From contig JNEM01009617.1 in assembly GCA_000697335.1 (NCBI GenBank), positions 1-34,934 on the forward strand: a DNA stretch of 34,934 bases. Reading direction: 5' to 3'. The first letter of the stretch is position 1. Each line of letters begins with the position of its first letter. Below, piece after piece: positions 1-11,850 of this stretch. A program made the translations under genes and the position numbers. Under the pieces are notes generated by a model. That model did no database searches. It worked only from the letters and a program-made list of their open reading frames with translations, and had not been told where the DNA came from. This DNA is from Conidiobolus incongruus B7586 (Eukaryota; Entomophthoromycota; Entomophthoromycetes; Entomophthorales; Conidiobolaceae).

Positions 1-1250
1 AAAGCTATTAAAAATTATGGTAAGGATATATCTAAGCTTATGCTTAAATATACTAGGATTATAAATAAATATAATGAAAAGTATATTTATAGGTTAGTTA
101 GTATAAGTAAGTGTAATATTATTGTAAAAATACAAAAAAAATTATAAAACTATATAAAAATATTAATTAATACTAATACTATTATATATATTTTTTATTA
201 TAATAGATATTACTTATGTTTTAAAAAAAACACCCCTAATTAAAGAAGTTTTATCATAAGATTAAGTAAGAGTTTAAATATCACTATTAAAGTTAAATTA
301 AAATTAATTAAAATAAGGTTATTTAGTTTAATAAAACAAAAATATACCTTAGTAAATCTAATAAAAAAGCTAGATATTTTAGAAAAAAAAACTACTTTAT
401 AACCATTATGTTATTTTAACCCAAAAATATAATAATAGGTTGATTATAGTTTAAGGATATATGTTATCTTCTAGTATAGGGTATTTTTATAAAGTTGATA
501 AGGGAATTAATGTTGAAATATACTAAAATATTCTAAATATTAAATTAAAAAAACTATTGAATAATATAGATTAAATAAATTAAATGTAATTTTCTAACAA
601 GATAATACCCCTTGTTATATTATTATTTTTACTATTAAATAGTTTAAAAATAATAAAATAATAATTATAAAGTAATTTCCTCAATTCTTTAACTTTAATC
701 TAATTGAATATTTTTGGGATTAGTTAAAAAAAGTAAATAAAGCTTTCCCACCAATAAAAAATTTAAATGAACTTTAAGAATATATTTAAAAAGCTTAGAA
801 CAAAATTAATTTTTCTTAATATAAGAAATTAATTAACTTTATACCTTATAAACTTAAAAAAGTTAAGAAATTAAAAGATAGATATATTAAGTTTTAATTT
901 TCTTTTTATAACCAAAACACATAAATTTATAACTCACTTTAGGTAAAATTTAAATTTTAATATATTAACTAAAAGTTTATAAAATTAGATTAAATATACT
1001 TAATTATAAATAAATAATATAAGTTTATTATATATTTTAATTTAAATTAATTTGATTAAGAATTAATAAAGTTATTGATAATAATATATATAATTATAAT
1101 TTTATGACTCACTTTTATAGGCTAGTGTATTATAGTTAGGTAATATATTTTAATTATATATATTAGTTTAATTTAATAAAGGATTATATAAGTTATAAGT
1201 AAATATATATATGATTTTTATTTTATAACTTATTTTTATAGGCTAGTGTA
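1..1250 (+). mobile_element. Fossil Tc1/mariner-type DNA transposon, 5' end outside window
   Basis: Reading the plus strand in shifting frames recovers the C-terminal half of a Tc1-type transposase. Around 473-530 the text GYFYKVDKGINVEIY matches the family segment before the second catalytic aspartate. At 586-624 it reads VIF-stop-QDNTPCYI, equivalent to the family's VIFQQDN.PCH. At 691-740 NFNLIEYFWD-stop-LKK matches DLNPIEYLWD.LK, followed by the usual basic tail to the stop at 895-897. Nearly every in-frame stop falls where relatives have Gln (CAA/CAG) or Trp (TGG), so decay is by C-to-T or G-to-A changes; at least one frameshift lies between 530 and 586. The 3' end carries GGCTAGTG followed by TA, as expected of a Tc1 terminal repeat and its TA target. 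The element is dead. Family assignment is firm; the exact 3' end (1127 or 1248) is an inference. Confidence 0.85.
1090..1250. repeat. Duplicated terminal motif at the Tc1 fossil's 3' end
   Basis: Two direct copies of an approximately 38-bp motif, at about 1090-1127 and 1211-1248. Both end in TTTTATAGGCTAGTG followed by TA, and both share an upstream TTTATgACTcAcTTTTATAGG-like stretch, the second copy differing by transitions. The spacing is 121 bp. Inner and outer direct repeats inside one terminal repeat are the IR/DR layout known from some Tc1 elements such as Sleeping Beauty. A nested or tandem second copy of the element end is the alternative. A weaker relative of the motif (TTTATAACTCACTTTAGG) lies near 928-945. 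Confidence 0.6.
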
Positions 1251-3113
1251 TATAATATAGTGATATAACTAATATTAAAATCCTTTGATAATTTTTTAAA
1301 TAAAATAAAATGATGTTTGTTAATATATTTTTTTAAATATTTATTAAATTTCATATAATTTATCATTAGTTTTGAAATAATTTAACTATTGATAAATAGT
1401 TAAATTAAATTAAATATCATTTTTAAAAGCTATTTGAAAATTTTAATTAATATTAAAAAACTTAAACTTTTATTAATATCAAAATACAAAACTTTTGATA
1501 ATTATTATTTAATTTAAATATATTAAAACCACCAAAAATATGGTGTGTATTTGGCTCCAGCAACCAAGAATAATATTCACCTATATTATTGAATAAATGT
1601 GAAATAAGAGTAGCAAAAATAATTTTATATTATAATTTATAACTTAAAAATTTTCCTATAATTAATATATAAAAAATATAATAAAGTATGGGATCAAATA
1701 TAATATCAAATTGTTAAAAGGAGCGTAGTCTTCAGTTATAATAATCTTGGGTGGAATCAATATAGCCCAACTCTATAGTTTCATCTTATAAGTGTTATTA
1801 CATAGTTGTTCTTTAAATTCAATACTAAAATAATTCTTTGTATAATTTATTATTCTTAAGTAAAAGATATTTTGCTCATGGTATCTCCTTAAATAAGATT
1901 GAGTATATACATGTGATAATGGTAAGCAGGATATTAATATAAATATGCAATATATTATATTATATATTTATATTTATACTATATTGTGACTAAAACCTGA
2001 TGTTCAATAAATCTCGAAAATTTGTGACAATTGAATTATTAAAGTAAAATAGACTGGGACATAATATAATTAAATTATATAATAAATTTTAAAAGTTGAT
2101 ATTTTATTGAAAAAAACAATATATATATAATTCAAAATTATTTATTTTTTATAAATTTTCCTAATTAAAATTAATAATATATTTAAAAATTTTACCATTT
2201 TTTTAATTTCATAGTAATAGTAATTTTAAAATAAAAATTAAATATCAATAACTTAAAATTTTCTTATATTATAATTTTGAATGATATTATATAAAAATAT
2301 GTTACAATAAATTAATATCCATATTACAGTTATATATAAATAAAGTTAATAATTTATAACTATTTTTTTAAAATTGAAATGTACTAATTATTATTATACT
2401 GGAAGTCATATTCAATTATAAGGAATGATTTTAATAAAAATTTATTAAACTATTGATCAATTTTATTTTATCATTCATTTATAATATATAATTTATTATA
2501 ATTAATATAAATTAAATTTTACTAAGAATTTTAAATAAAATATTATTTTTGAATTATTAAATTTTTAAAAAAAAGAGGGGGGGGGGAAAAATATCTTAAT
2601 TCAAGTTTAATATAAATTAGAAAAAATATATATTTATTTTAAACTAGATCCATTTCCACATTAAATAAATTTATACACTGATATGGATAAATTTGGAATT
2701 TTTCAGGGTATTATTGATAAAAGTTAGCAAGTTTGGTTGACCTTAAACTGATAAATCTGTTAATTGATTTTACTGATAGATTGTGGGCTTGATGACTTGG
2801 GTATATGGTGAGAAATGGATGGTTAATTTGGATTGATTGGATTATTTGTTAAACTAATAAATATTTGTACTGGGGCGATTATTAAAATTTTGGTACTTAA
2901 TACTAATAATTTTGAATCTATTAAAAATATTATTTGTAAACAATGTGTTAAATTAAGTGTACTGTATTGAAGGAATTCTTACAAGCGATATTTTAGCTTG
3001 CTAAGAATGAAATTTATTCATCATGCATTGTAAGATTATTTTAGATGTTATAACGAGAGCAAAAATGTAACTAAATTGTTGGGAAGATAGAGTACAAGAT
3101 GAAAATAATATGT
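1251..3113. other. A+T-rich spacer with a coding-like relic and a G10 run
   Basis: Mostly featureless A+T-rich DNA. Around 1540-1800 the composition rises slightly and the minus strand gives short protein-like readings (for example a stretch containing WAILIPPKIIITEDYAPF, and GEYYSWLLEP nearer 1550), interrupted by stops; I do not recognise them. A run of ten G at 2577-2586 stands out in this composition. From about 2660 the sequence is probably the 3' flank of the pyrroline-5-carboxylate reductase gene. Confidence 0.4.
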
Positions 3114-4016
3114 TTAGTCCTTGAGACTTTGAGCAATTTCTCTGGATCGATTAACACAAGCATTAATACCTTGGGTAACAGCGTTGCCAAAGTTGGCTTT
3201 CTTAAAAGCTTCAATAGCAGCGTGCGTCGTGCCATTGGGACTGGTAACGTTCTTGCGAAGTTGCTCAGGGTCCTGTAACTTTTCAAAGTTCTCCCCAAAT
3301 AACATCTTGCCGCTTCCAATAGCTGTAGTAGCGGCAAGTGATCGAGCAACTTCTTTAGGAAGCCCCATCCTAACTGCTTCCTTTTCGATTAGCTCGATCA
3401 TATAGAAAAAGTATGCTGGACCAGATCCACTGACAGCAGTTACGACATCTAGGTGTTCTTCTTTGGTCAGCCAGAATAACCCCTTCGGAGCAGAGACAGA
3501 TTGTAATACAGCATTTACCAAGTTTTTGTGATGTTCTGTGACTGTCGAATCACCATATATGCCTATGGCACCAAAATTAACCAAACATGGAGTATTGGGC
3601 ATCGTTCTGACTAGAGGAATTTGAGAAGCTTTGCTTTGATCAGATACAGCAGCAAGCCATTTGCGATATGAACTCATCTGAACACCAGCAGCAACTGATA
3701 AAAGCAGTGGTTTGTTTTGTATAATTTCCTTACCAAGGTCACCTGTTAAAATCGTTTTCACAATATCAGGCTTAACAGCTAATACAACAGCATCTACAGG
3801 TTGGGATTCAATTGAAAAGGCGGGTTGTTTGTCAGATCTAATCCTGACGCCCAATTCCTTTTCCAAGGCTTCAGCTTTCTGTAAATCAGGTTCACATACA
3901 ACAATCTGACTGGGAGGCATATGCTGGCGAAGGCCACCAATGACAGCTCTAGCAACATTACCTCCACCAACGAAGCTGATTTTAGATTTTTGTAATAAAT
4001 TAGTAATTATTGACAT
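3114..4016 (-). CDS. PRO3: Pyrroline-5-carboxylate reductase
   Basis: Catalyses the last step of proline synthesis: 1-pyrroline-5-carboxylate plus NAD(P)H gives L-proline. This is a single uninterrupted 300-residue frame, close to the family's usual 270-300. The N-terminal Rossmann fold shows FVGGGNVARAVIGGL at residues 15-29 and VLAVKPD at 78-84, with RTMPNTP at 137-143. The C-terminal dimerisation domain has VSGSGPAYFF at 195-204 and the P5CR signature TSPNGTTHAAIEAF at 258-271. The start is the ATG at 4014-4016, which puts the first beta strand of the Rossmann fold at the usual distance from the N terminus; there is no targeting sequence. The stop is TAA. No intron is present, unlike most genes here. 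It is divergent from the uridine phosphorylase gene across a 4.4-kb spacer. Confidence 0.97.
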   Translation of the reverse strand: MSIITNLLQKSKISFVGGGNVARAVIGGLRQHMPPSQIVVCEPDLQKAEALEKELGVRIRSDKQPAFSIESQPVDAVVLAVKPDIVKTILTGDLGKEIIQNKPLLLSVAAGVQMSSYRKWLAAVSDQSKASQIPLVRTMPNTPCLVNFGAIGIYGDSTVTEHHKNLVNAVLQSVSAPKGLFWLTKEEHLDVVTAVSGSGPAYFFYMIELIEKEAVRMGLPKEVARSLAATTAIGSGKMLFGENFEKLQDPEQLRKNVTSPNGTTHAAIEAFKKANFGNAVTQGINACVNRSREIAQSLKD

Positions 4017-7000
4017 TGTTTTCTTGAGTTATGAATTTTAATATATTTTATAAATGTATATGTTTTGAGTGGATTAGACATTGTTTAAATAGATTTCAGA
4101 AATCAATCATATGAAGTCATCCAGAGTTATGGGATGAACCCTGAGGATAGATTATTTGAGGGTTATTAACTAAATGGAGGGTTTAAAACATACGTAATTT
4201 TATCAATTCAAGATCATATGTCAATCAATAACCTCCATATTAATTAATATAGATTAATATGATATATTGATGATATGGCAATCTAGTTATATTGATCAAT
4301 GCTAGATAAATATCTTCAAATTGATCATACCGACCCTTAAAATAAATTTATTTACTAATTGACAATCTTTCAAAGATCCTCAATATACAACGTACCTACA
4401 ATTTCCTTTTAATCTAACTAAAACGAACCGAGGTGATATCATTTCGAATCTTTTAATTGAATTAAATGTGTATTTGATTAAGTTTTGCAACCCGAAATTC
4501 CCCAATTGATTAACTATTTTATCCATTTAATTCGTTTTTATTTCATTAAACTTAATAGATTTCATTTAATTACTTATTTATAAAATTTAATGAAGTAAAT
4601 TTTAATCAAATCAAGTCACTATTATTTCATCAGGATAGAATTATTACAGCCATTGCTTCTGATGATGTAAGCTGTGCTTCTTTCACCACGTTGAATCTGT
4701 TTAATGACAACATTGGATAATATTTAATATTTTAGCATTAATTGTGACCTATAGTAAAATTCTCTCCAAACCTTTTTTTATTTTATTATGGATAATAGCT
4801 AGTCTGCCGATTTTATCCGTATAAAATAAATTTTAACATTACAGCTATCAAGTCGAATTGATATTTTGAACCATTAATCAATTTATGTCCTTTTAGTTTC
4901 ATTACTACACTGTTTCAAATCTCTTGCCAATAATTATGATACTATATTAATATTGTCAAACTTAAAAATAATTTTCATGGTTTCTAATTGAATATTAAAT
5001 CTAAATTAATATATTTAATATTTCGTAAATTTTAGGAATCCTTTCAAGTGGATTATATATTTCGGAAACAAGTATGAATTATTTTTTTAAATATCTGTAT
5101 CATTAAATTTAAATATATTTTTTTAAACAATAAAATTAATTTAATTTTATTATTAAAATCAATAATTGAAATAAATTAGAAAAAAAAACTGAAAAATTGA
5201 TTATTACTGAATATTAAAACCTGTAGTTTAATTTATATTTTAAATCATATATAATGAAGCTATATTACTGTAAATTTTCCAATTAATTAAAATTTTAAAA
5301 TTTTTTTTTAAAATTTAATGAATATAGACAATTTTGGTATTAGAACTATTGAAAAATTTTCACAAATTTTGTGTATAGCGAATTTTTAAAATGATGACTT
5401 ATTAATTTAAAATTACAATTGCGAAATTAATACTTCTAATTTACATTGGAAACTATTCAATTAAAACAAATTACTTTTATATAGTAAATATATATTTATC
5501 AATATCTAATAATTTCTAAATATGAAAATTAATATATTTGAAAATTTTATTCAAAAGAATTATTCATAGATTAAAATGATACTTTTCAAAATTTATCAGA
5601 TCACTTAGATTCAATTTTTGTATTATTTTTGTAAGATTTTGTTCAAGAAATAATATTAAAAACTATTTCATAATTTATATATTAATTATTAATTTACTTT
5701 AATATTCACTGATCTTTCAGTGTAAAATTATTCGAATTATTTTCATGATCTTTAAAATTTGTTAAAAAATGGAGGATTTAGTAATCTATTAGAATATTAC
5801 TAAACCTATGATATAAAGAAATAAAAAGATTAAGCAAAAATGTTCATTATACTGGATTTAAATAATTTTTTAATTATATAAAAAAGATTATCAACTGATC
5901 GAATTATTTGAACTTGAATATCTATCTATATATTGAGTTAAATATTTTTTCTTTGAATAAAAAACTAATTCCAAAATATTTAACCATAACGGGTAATTGC
6001 TATATAGTAACCTTGAAAATTGCATAAATGTAAAAATAATCATGTTTTTATTTCATACTTTATGAATTTATCCTACACTATTATCATATTTATGAGTTAT
6101 CAGCATAAAGCGGGGTATAATCAGAATATTTGATGATTTTGAAAGAGATACTAAGTTGAATTCATATGATTGGATAATAAAATCGGGAAAACAACCAATC
6201 AAATCAAAAGAGAAACAATTTATTGTATATTCAACTATCAAAACTTATCAAACAATAAACCTAAGACCATATGAAAACAACTTCTGATATCATTCTAAAG
6301 ATTTTTTTTTCGAATCATATGATACTTCAAATCTTCGCTAAATTTTCAAGAATTCATCATTTTTAAAGGCATCCATTGAAAAATAACTAATAAGAAAACC
6401 GAATTTCGTTAATAATGAAAACACACATATTGTAAAGGAAAATTTTGATCTATTAATAATTATTCTATCCACTTGAAGAAGGGTTAGAGTATAGTTGTTA
6501 AGTCATATGACTATTTCGATTTTTTTCAGAGAATAATAAAATTATTAAAACTGTTAAAATTGTTGATTTTGAGGAATATAATAATTGTATAGTTGATTAA
6601 TTATTCAAATATAATATATATTATCGAAATTATTTATGGAATAATTTGATTATTTGTATAATACTTTATATTAGTTAAGTATAATTTTAATCAATATCAA
6701 TTAAAACTGGATGATAAAACTATGATAGTCTATCAAATAGGATGACTAAAGGTAATTTGGATCAATATTTATTTTACATATATCATATTTTTCATCGCTT
6801 CATAAGTAATGGCAATAATGAGAATTTGAAATTTCAAGAATTCAATTTACAAAGATTTAAATTAATTATACAAAAATTATATTATTACTAACAATTATCA
6901 TTAATAATAGGATAGAATGTATATTGTATTTTGAATTCAGTTTTAGCTAGTAATGTTCTACTTAATATAAAAATTAACTCAATCCATCGATATATCTTAA

Positions 7001-8419
7001 GCCCTAAGCGGAATTTTGATAGAATTACATGAACAATGTCTATGAGAATTGTATTACAATGACTTACGCTTTTAGTCAGTAACATTTTATTAACACGGCT
7101 ATTATTTCAATTGTTTCCAAAATATCTACTGTTTCTAACAAATTTAATACAATCAATATTAATACATGATTTCAATCTTTATTATTCATTCTGATATATC
7201 AAACAATCAACCAATATTAGTGATATAAATACCAAATATTATAAAATATGATTGAATGGTAAACAAATCAATAATCATGATAAACATCACAGTATCAAAG
7301 CCAGATCATTATAATAATTTCATCCTTATTACAAACTCAAAATTCATTTTGTTTTAACGTATTACTAAACTATAATCTCTAAAAGTATAACAATTTTATA
7401 TTATATTTCGATAATAAATATGTGAAAATTATTACAATACAAATGATATTCATATTAATATAAGTAGCAAATTTTAATTTAATTTTTTTTGTATTATATA
7501 TTAACTTTCAAATTATTTATATTCATTTTAACTTATTTGGAACTATTAAATTAGTAAAAAATATTTCTATATGTAGATTTAAATCAAATCATTTTTTAAT
7601 ACATAAATTTAAGTATATTTTTAGAATTTAACTATTTTTAGTAATTTGATATTCAAGTAAAATAAAAAAATATTGTATAATTTCAAATAATGTCCTTTAT
7701 ATAAAATATTTTAAAATATTTTATATTATAATATTAAATTAATTTCAAAGGAATAATGTTAGTTAAAAATATATTAACAATTAAGATATTTATCTATATA
7801 GACAATTCAAAAAAGGACCTCAAAATTGATTATTGAATATGCATGAATTAATATAAATATTGAATATAATATATTGGTTTAAAAACATTATTAAACACTG
7901 ATAAAATCAATATGAATTATGAATTTTAAATATTACAATTTACTAACCGAATATTTGTATTTCAATTATAATCGAGAATTAATTTTATCAAAGTTTGATC
8001 TTCTTTTGTTGTTAAATCTCGATTGAGCTATACAAAAACAAATCATATTGAACGATACAAGCTCTAAAGTTATACTATAATTCGAAATTCATTTTGATAA
8101 AAAAAGGATCTTTAAGCACATTGAGTTCCGTTCTTATTCAGTTTGAACATAGAATGATCTGATTTTCTGATGAACTGAAATTGGCCAAATAAAATACGAA
8201 AATACTAGATCATTTCTCTCTGTGCCACTACAATTGATCAAAATAGGCTCACTCCACTCATTTCCTTATCCAATCGAAATAAAAAATATTGGTTGAATTT
8301 GAGAGTGACAATTTAATTCAAGAAGTGGAGTTCTAGTTTATAAGAAAAGTATAAATTCGAATGATATAATTGCTACTTGATTTTATAACTAAATAATATT
8401 AAATAATATACAAAATAAA
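4017..8419. other. Long A+T-rich spacer between divergent genes
   Basis: About 4.4 kb separating the 5' ends of the P5C reductase and uridine phosphorylase genes. I find no convincing protein frame, tRNA or repeat array. A slightly less A+T-rich patch at about 4630-4710 includes CTGATGATG, but a full box C/D snoRNA cannot be built from it. The last 200 bp, from about 8150, have mixed composition and TATA-like motifs and are probably the uridine phosphorylase promoter. Confidence 0.5.
8339..8355 (+). promoter_or_regulatory. TATA-like motifs upstream of uridine phosphorylase
   Basis: TATAAG at 8339-8344 and TATAAA at 8350-8355 lie 65-81 bp before the ATG, a plausible distance for a fungal core promoter. 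In DNA this A+T rich such motifs also arise by chance, so the call rests on position only. Confidence 0.3.
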
Positions 8420-9450
8420 ATGACTTCAACTAGAACTGCTGAATTCCCTGTTGACAGCGAAGGACGTGTCCACCACGTTGGTGTCAAGCCTGGTGACGTT
8501 GCCAACCGTGTCATCACTGTTGGTGATCCCGCTAGAGCTTACAAATTGGCTCAATATTTAGACGAACCCAAGGAAAAGCTTTTAATTGTTAGCTCCAGCA
8601 GAGGTTTCTTGACTATCACCGGTCACTTTAACCAAGTCCCTGTTTCTATTGTTGCTATTGGTATGGTAAGTAGTATTCAAAATGAATCTAAATTATCATT
8701 ATTTAATTTCGAAATTATTTCATTTAGGGTGTCTCTATGATGGACTTCTTCGTTAGAGAAGTACGCTCTGTTGTTGAAGGACCCATGTTAATTGTTCGTT
8801 TTGGTTCTTGTGGTGGTATTGGTCCCGATGCTACTATTGGTGCCTTGACTTTAGCTTCTGAATCTGCTTTCTGCTACAGAAATTACGATCACTTCTGTAA
8901 CCCTGAACAAACTCAACCCTATTTCTTATCTCAACCTATTAAGGGTGATGAAGCTTATGAACAAGAGGTAAGTTATTCATATAATAAGGTATATTGGATA
9001 TTATTAATTGTGTTTTTTAGTTTAGAAAGGTTGTTGGTGATGAAATCAAGTTAGTTTCTGGTTTAAATGTTACTTGTGATTCTTTCTATGGCAGTCAAGG
9101 TATGTTTCATCCAATCACCTTCAATAATTCTATATATTAAATGAATCAAACTAATATAACTATTTAATTATTTTATAGGAAGACCCGATCCCAACTTTTC
9201 CGATAACAATGCCAACCAAGTTGATTGGATCAAGAGCGTCTACCCTCAAGCTATCAGTTTAGAAATGGAAAGTTATATGCTTTACCACTTGGGACACTGC
9301 GCCTTAGCCAAGGATGTTAGAACCTTCGCCTTCCATATGGTTTTCGCCAACCGTTTGACCAATGTCTTTATTGAAGATTCAGTTAGAGATGAATTAGAGC
9401 CTAAAGTTTCCAAGTTCGCTTTACAAGCTTTAGCCAACACTCAATTATAA
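8420..9450 (+). CDS. Uridine phosphorylase (four exons)
   Basis: Cleaves uridine with phosphate to uracil and ribose-1-phosphate in pyrimidine salvage. Exons are 8420-8665, 8728-8967, 9021-9099 and 9179-9450, giving 278 residues. The introns (62, 53 and 79 nt) begin GTAAGT, GTAAGT and GTATGT and end in TAG, and the frame is kept across all three. Phosphate-binding GDPAR is at residues 35-39, the family signature GMGVSMMDFF spans the first junction, RFGSCGGIGP is at 106-115, and the nucleoside-binding ISLEMESYML is near residue 230. These fit the PNP/UDP phosphorylase superfamily (NP-I fold), which forms hexamers in the cytosol. Uridine rather than purine nucleoside specificity is inferred from overall resemblance to eukaryotic and bacterial Udp proteins. 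The start ATG opens the frame directly after a TATA-containing flank; the stop is TAA. Confidence 0.92.
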
Positions 9451-10057
9451 GTGTGTGTATTATATCTTCAAAGTTTTGATTAAAAGTGTTGAATAATCAA
9501 TACAATATTTATTTCTAGATCTCTTTTCCAGAGTTTAGGTTTATTCTTAGTTAAGTTAATTTTAACCAAATATATATATATATATATATATTTAATTTTT
9601 TATAATAATTTATTTAAAAATATTTTAATTTGATTGATAATAACAAATAGATAATGCTATAGAATGTAGTAAATAAATGCCAGTATATATATTTAAAATA
9701 TTTTATTAATTAGTGCATTTTTATCATATTTTGCAAATTTTTGACATATAAGAAAATTCTGGAATACCGTTGCTTTTGTTATCTATAGTCAATTTTGGTA
9801 ATCAAACAAAGAAATGAAATATATAAATTTTGGAGAAAATTTTTTCTTGATTAGAAATAGTGTTAATAAATTGATAGTATTTGAATATAAATTGCCAAGT
9901 AGAGATAGTCATTAAAGTATTAAAATAAAAAAATTTAATCATATAATAGATATTAATTTATTTGAAGAAAATGATTATATTCATATATTAAAAAAGAGAA
10001 AAATATTTTAATGATTTCATTAAATTCAAATTTTATTGAGAATTATTTTAGTAATAT
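9451..10057. other. 3' flank of uridine phosphorylase; (TA)10 microsatellite
   Basis: A+T-rich spacer with no recognisable gene. It contains a perfect (TA)10 run at 9571-9590, about 120 bp past the stop codon. The right edge is marked by an abrupt change to higher GC at about 10058. Confidence 0.5.
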
Positions 10058-10926
10058 TGCAGCTCTCAGTGGCATTACCATTTAAATAATGATCTATTAG
10101 GAGTTATCACCAGTCTATAACCTGCGCAACTAGAACTGCACTGTACACTGGTAGGTAAACTACTAATAAACAGAAATAGGTTAAGAACAAATATGAGGTT
10201 TATTGTATGTTGCAGATAACAACAAGTTGAAGCTTAGTTATTGTGCCAAAAATGGTATTTAAACAATAATACCAGCAATTAGATAAAGTCATATTCATGT
10301 GGTATGATTCTATTGGTAGAATGTTATGAAACTTAGGAGAAATGGGGTCAGATCTATCACATATATGTCACGGTTATTAGCTCTTTGAGAGTCATCGAGG
10401 ATACTAGCATGGCCATTGTGTAAGCCAGATTGTGAAGCATTGTGCCTACAAACTGAGGTAGACTACTGATGATCAGTTCCCTGGCTATCCGACTATGATT
10501 ACTGTTGAATGGGGCATTAAAGAGGGCGACTAAATCAGCAGTAGCAGTGGCAATGTGTGGATTTGACATGCTAAGAAGGCAAAATCACAGAATATCAATA
10601 GGAATAGATGCAGAACAGCTAATGGAATATGTCTCAAGTGAAGCTATAAGTGGCTCCTTGAGTATGTTTGAGAGTAGGTCTTCAATAGGGAAGTAAGGTT
10701 TATTTGTAGAGTAGAATAGAAAGTCCTCTTTGGGACTGAGTGGAAAGTGTTGACATAAATAGGCTATCACGGATCAAAAGCGTGGTCATGTAGATATTGA
10801 GATATCAAGGGTTTAGAGCCATATTCATAACTGGTTGAGATGATTTATATGGCTTAATTAGGATGATCGGTGATTTGATAGTGATTCTGAGTGAGAGAAG
10901 GTATCCATTAGATAACAATTGTCACA
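10058..10926 (-). mobile_element. Possible solo LTR beside tRNA-Glu (fossil, tentative)
   Basis: An approximately 869-bp block of clearly higher GC than its flanks begins TG at 10058 and ends CA at 10926. It is flanked on both sides by ATAT (10054-10057 and 10927-10930). Read on the minus strand it has a TATAAAT-like motif near its start and AATAAA-type signals near its end, as an LTR would. It stops 10 bp before the mature 5' end of tRNA-Glu, the kind of place Ty3-type elements choose. No pol or gag gene is attached. The minus strand is partly open but I recognise no protein in it. ATAT is weak as a target duplication in such A+T-rich DNA, so a decayed host exon or another repeat class remains possible. 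It looks old and non-functional. Confidence 0.3.
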
Positions 10927-10936
10927 ATATAATTAA

Positions 10937-11008
10937 TCCGATATGGTCCAGTGGTTAGGATTTCTCGCTTTCACCGAGACGGCCAGGGTTCGATTCCCTG
11001 TATCGGAG
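10937..11008 (+). tRNA. tRNA-Glu (anticodon TTC)
   Basis: A 72-nt intronless cloverleaf. The acceptor stem TCCGATA pairs fully with TATCGGA, with G as discriminator base. The anticodon stem TCTCG/CGAGA encloses the loop CTTTCAC, anticodon TTC. The T arm is CAGGG, TTCGATT, CCCTG, which also supplies a good B box. No CCA is encoded, as expected for a eukaryotic nuclear gene. The first clear T run downstream is weak (around 11038). Confidence 0.95.
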
Positions 11009-11850
11009 TATAGATCCAATGTTATTGTCAACTAATACTTTTATAAATATTTTATACTTTCATTTTTGATTTTATTTCTAAATGCGCTATTTATTCCTAT
11101 ATTTCTTATCCAACATATTTTTTTAAAGAAATTGCATTTGAATTTTATATCAGGCTAAAAATGATTTTATTAAAGCAAATATTTATATCCTATTTGAATA
11201 TATCTAGATTACTTTTAAAAGGTGAAAATCATTGACTTTAAAATATACTAATTTTCAATTTAATTAATAATATATTAATTAAAGCCAGAGATCGAGATAA
11301 AAAGTGCTATAGAAATAATTGTATATATATATATATTAATAGTGATTATTGGTATATGGTAAGTAGTAGGTTGAAATAATAAAATATATAAATAGTAAGG
11401 TTAAGACATATCAAAAAGTGAATTTAAAATCAATATGTTTGTAAAGTTCCAATAAATATATTATATAAATTAAAAAAAATTTATCAAATATCAAACAGTA
11501 TCTAGATAATATTTCTCAACAAAACCGGGAGAAAATATAGTTACCTAGTATATGAATTGCGCAATCATTACTAGAATCCTCTGCAATTACTATTTATTAG
11601 CAAAAATATAAACATTACAAAGCAAATTATTTAGCTATAAAAATAGATTACCAAAATATGTACAAAAACTGATTTTAGTTGAATATTTTAATTAATAATG
11701 TACTATAAAACATTATACTTAAACTAAAAATTTGATTTAATTAATAATATTTAAATAATAATTGGAATTTATATCCTTTGATAAATGTCCTAAAAGTAAA
11801 AAACAAGACCTCAGATTAAAAATGAGTAAAATATAATTGAAATAAACCAA
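11009..11850. other. A+T-rich spacer
   Basis: Nothing recognisable. It contains short AT dinucleotide runs (about 11325-11336) and long stretches with no open frame on either strand. Confidence 0.5.

Noticed and set aside
1-900. TAA/TAG reassigned to glutamine (ciliate-type code)
   Set aside because: Intact genes in the window encode Gln as CAA/CAG and end in TAA, TAG or TGA at family-appropriate lengths. The in-frame stops occur only in decayed sequences and also replace Trp.
4640-4710. Possible box C/D snoRNA (CTGATGATG)
   Set aside because: The C box has the wrong first base, no D box lies at a suitable distance, and there is no terminal stem.
6888-7085. 65-codon minus-strand open frame
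   Set aside because: A+T-driven composition, no recognisable motif, isolated in spacer; expected by chance at this length.
9571-9590. (TA)n runs as repeat arrays or CRISPR-like structure
   Set aside because: Simple microsatellites; no spaced repeat array of any kind was seen in the window.
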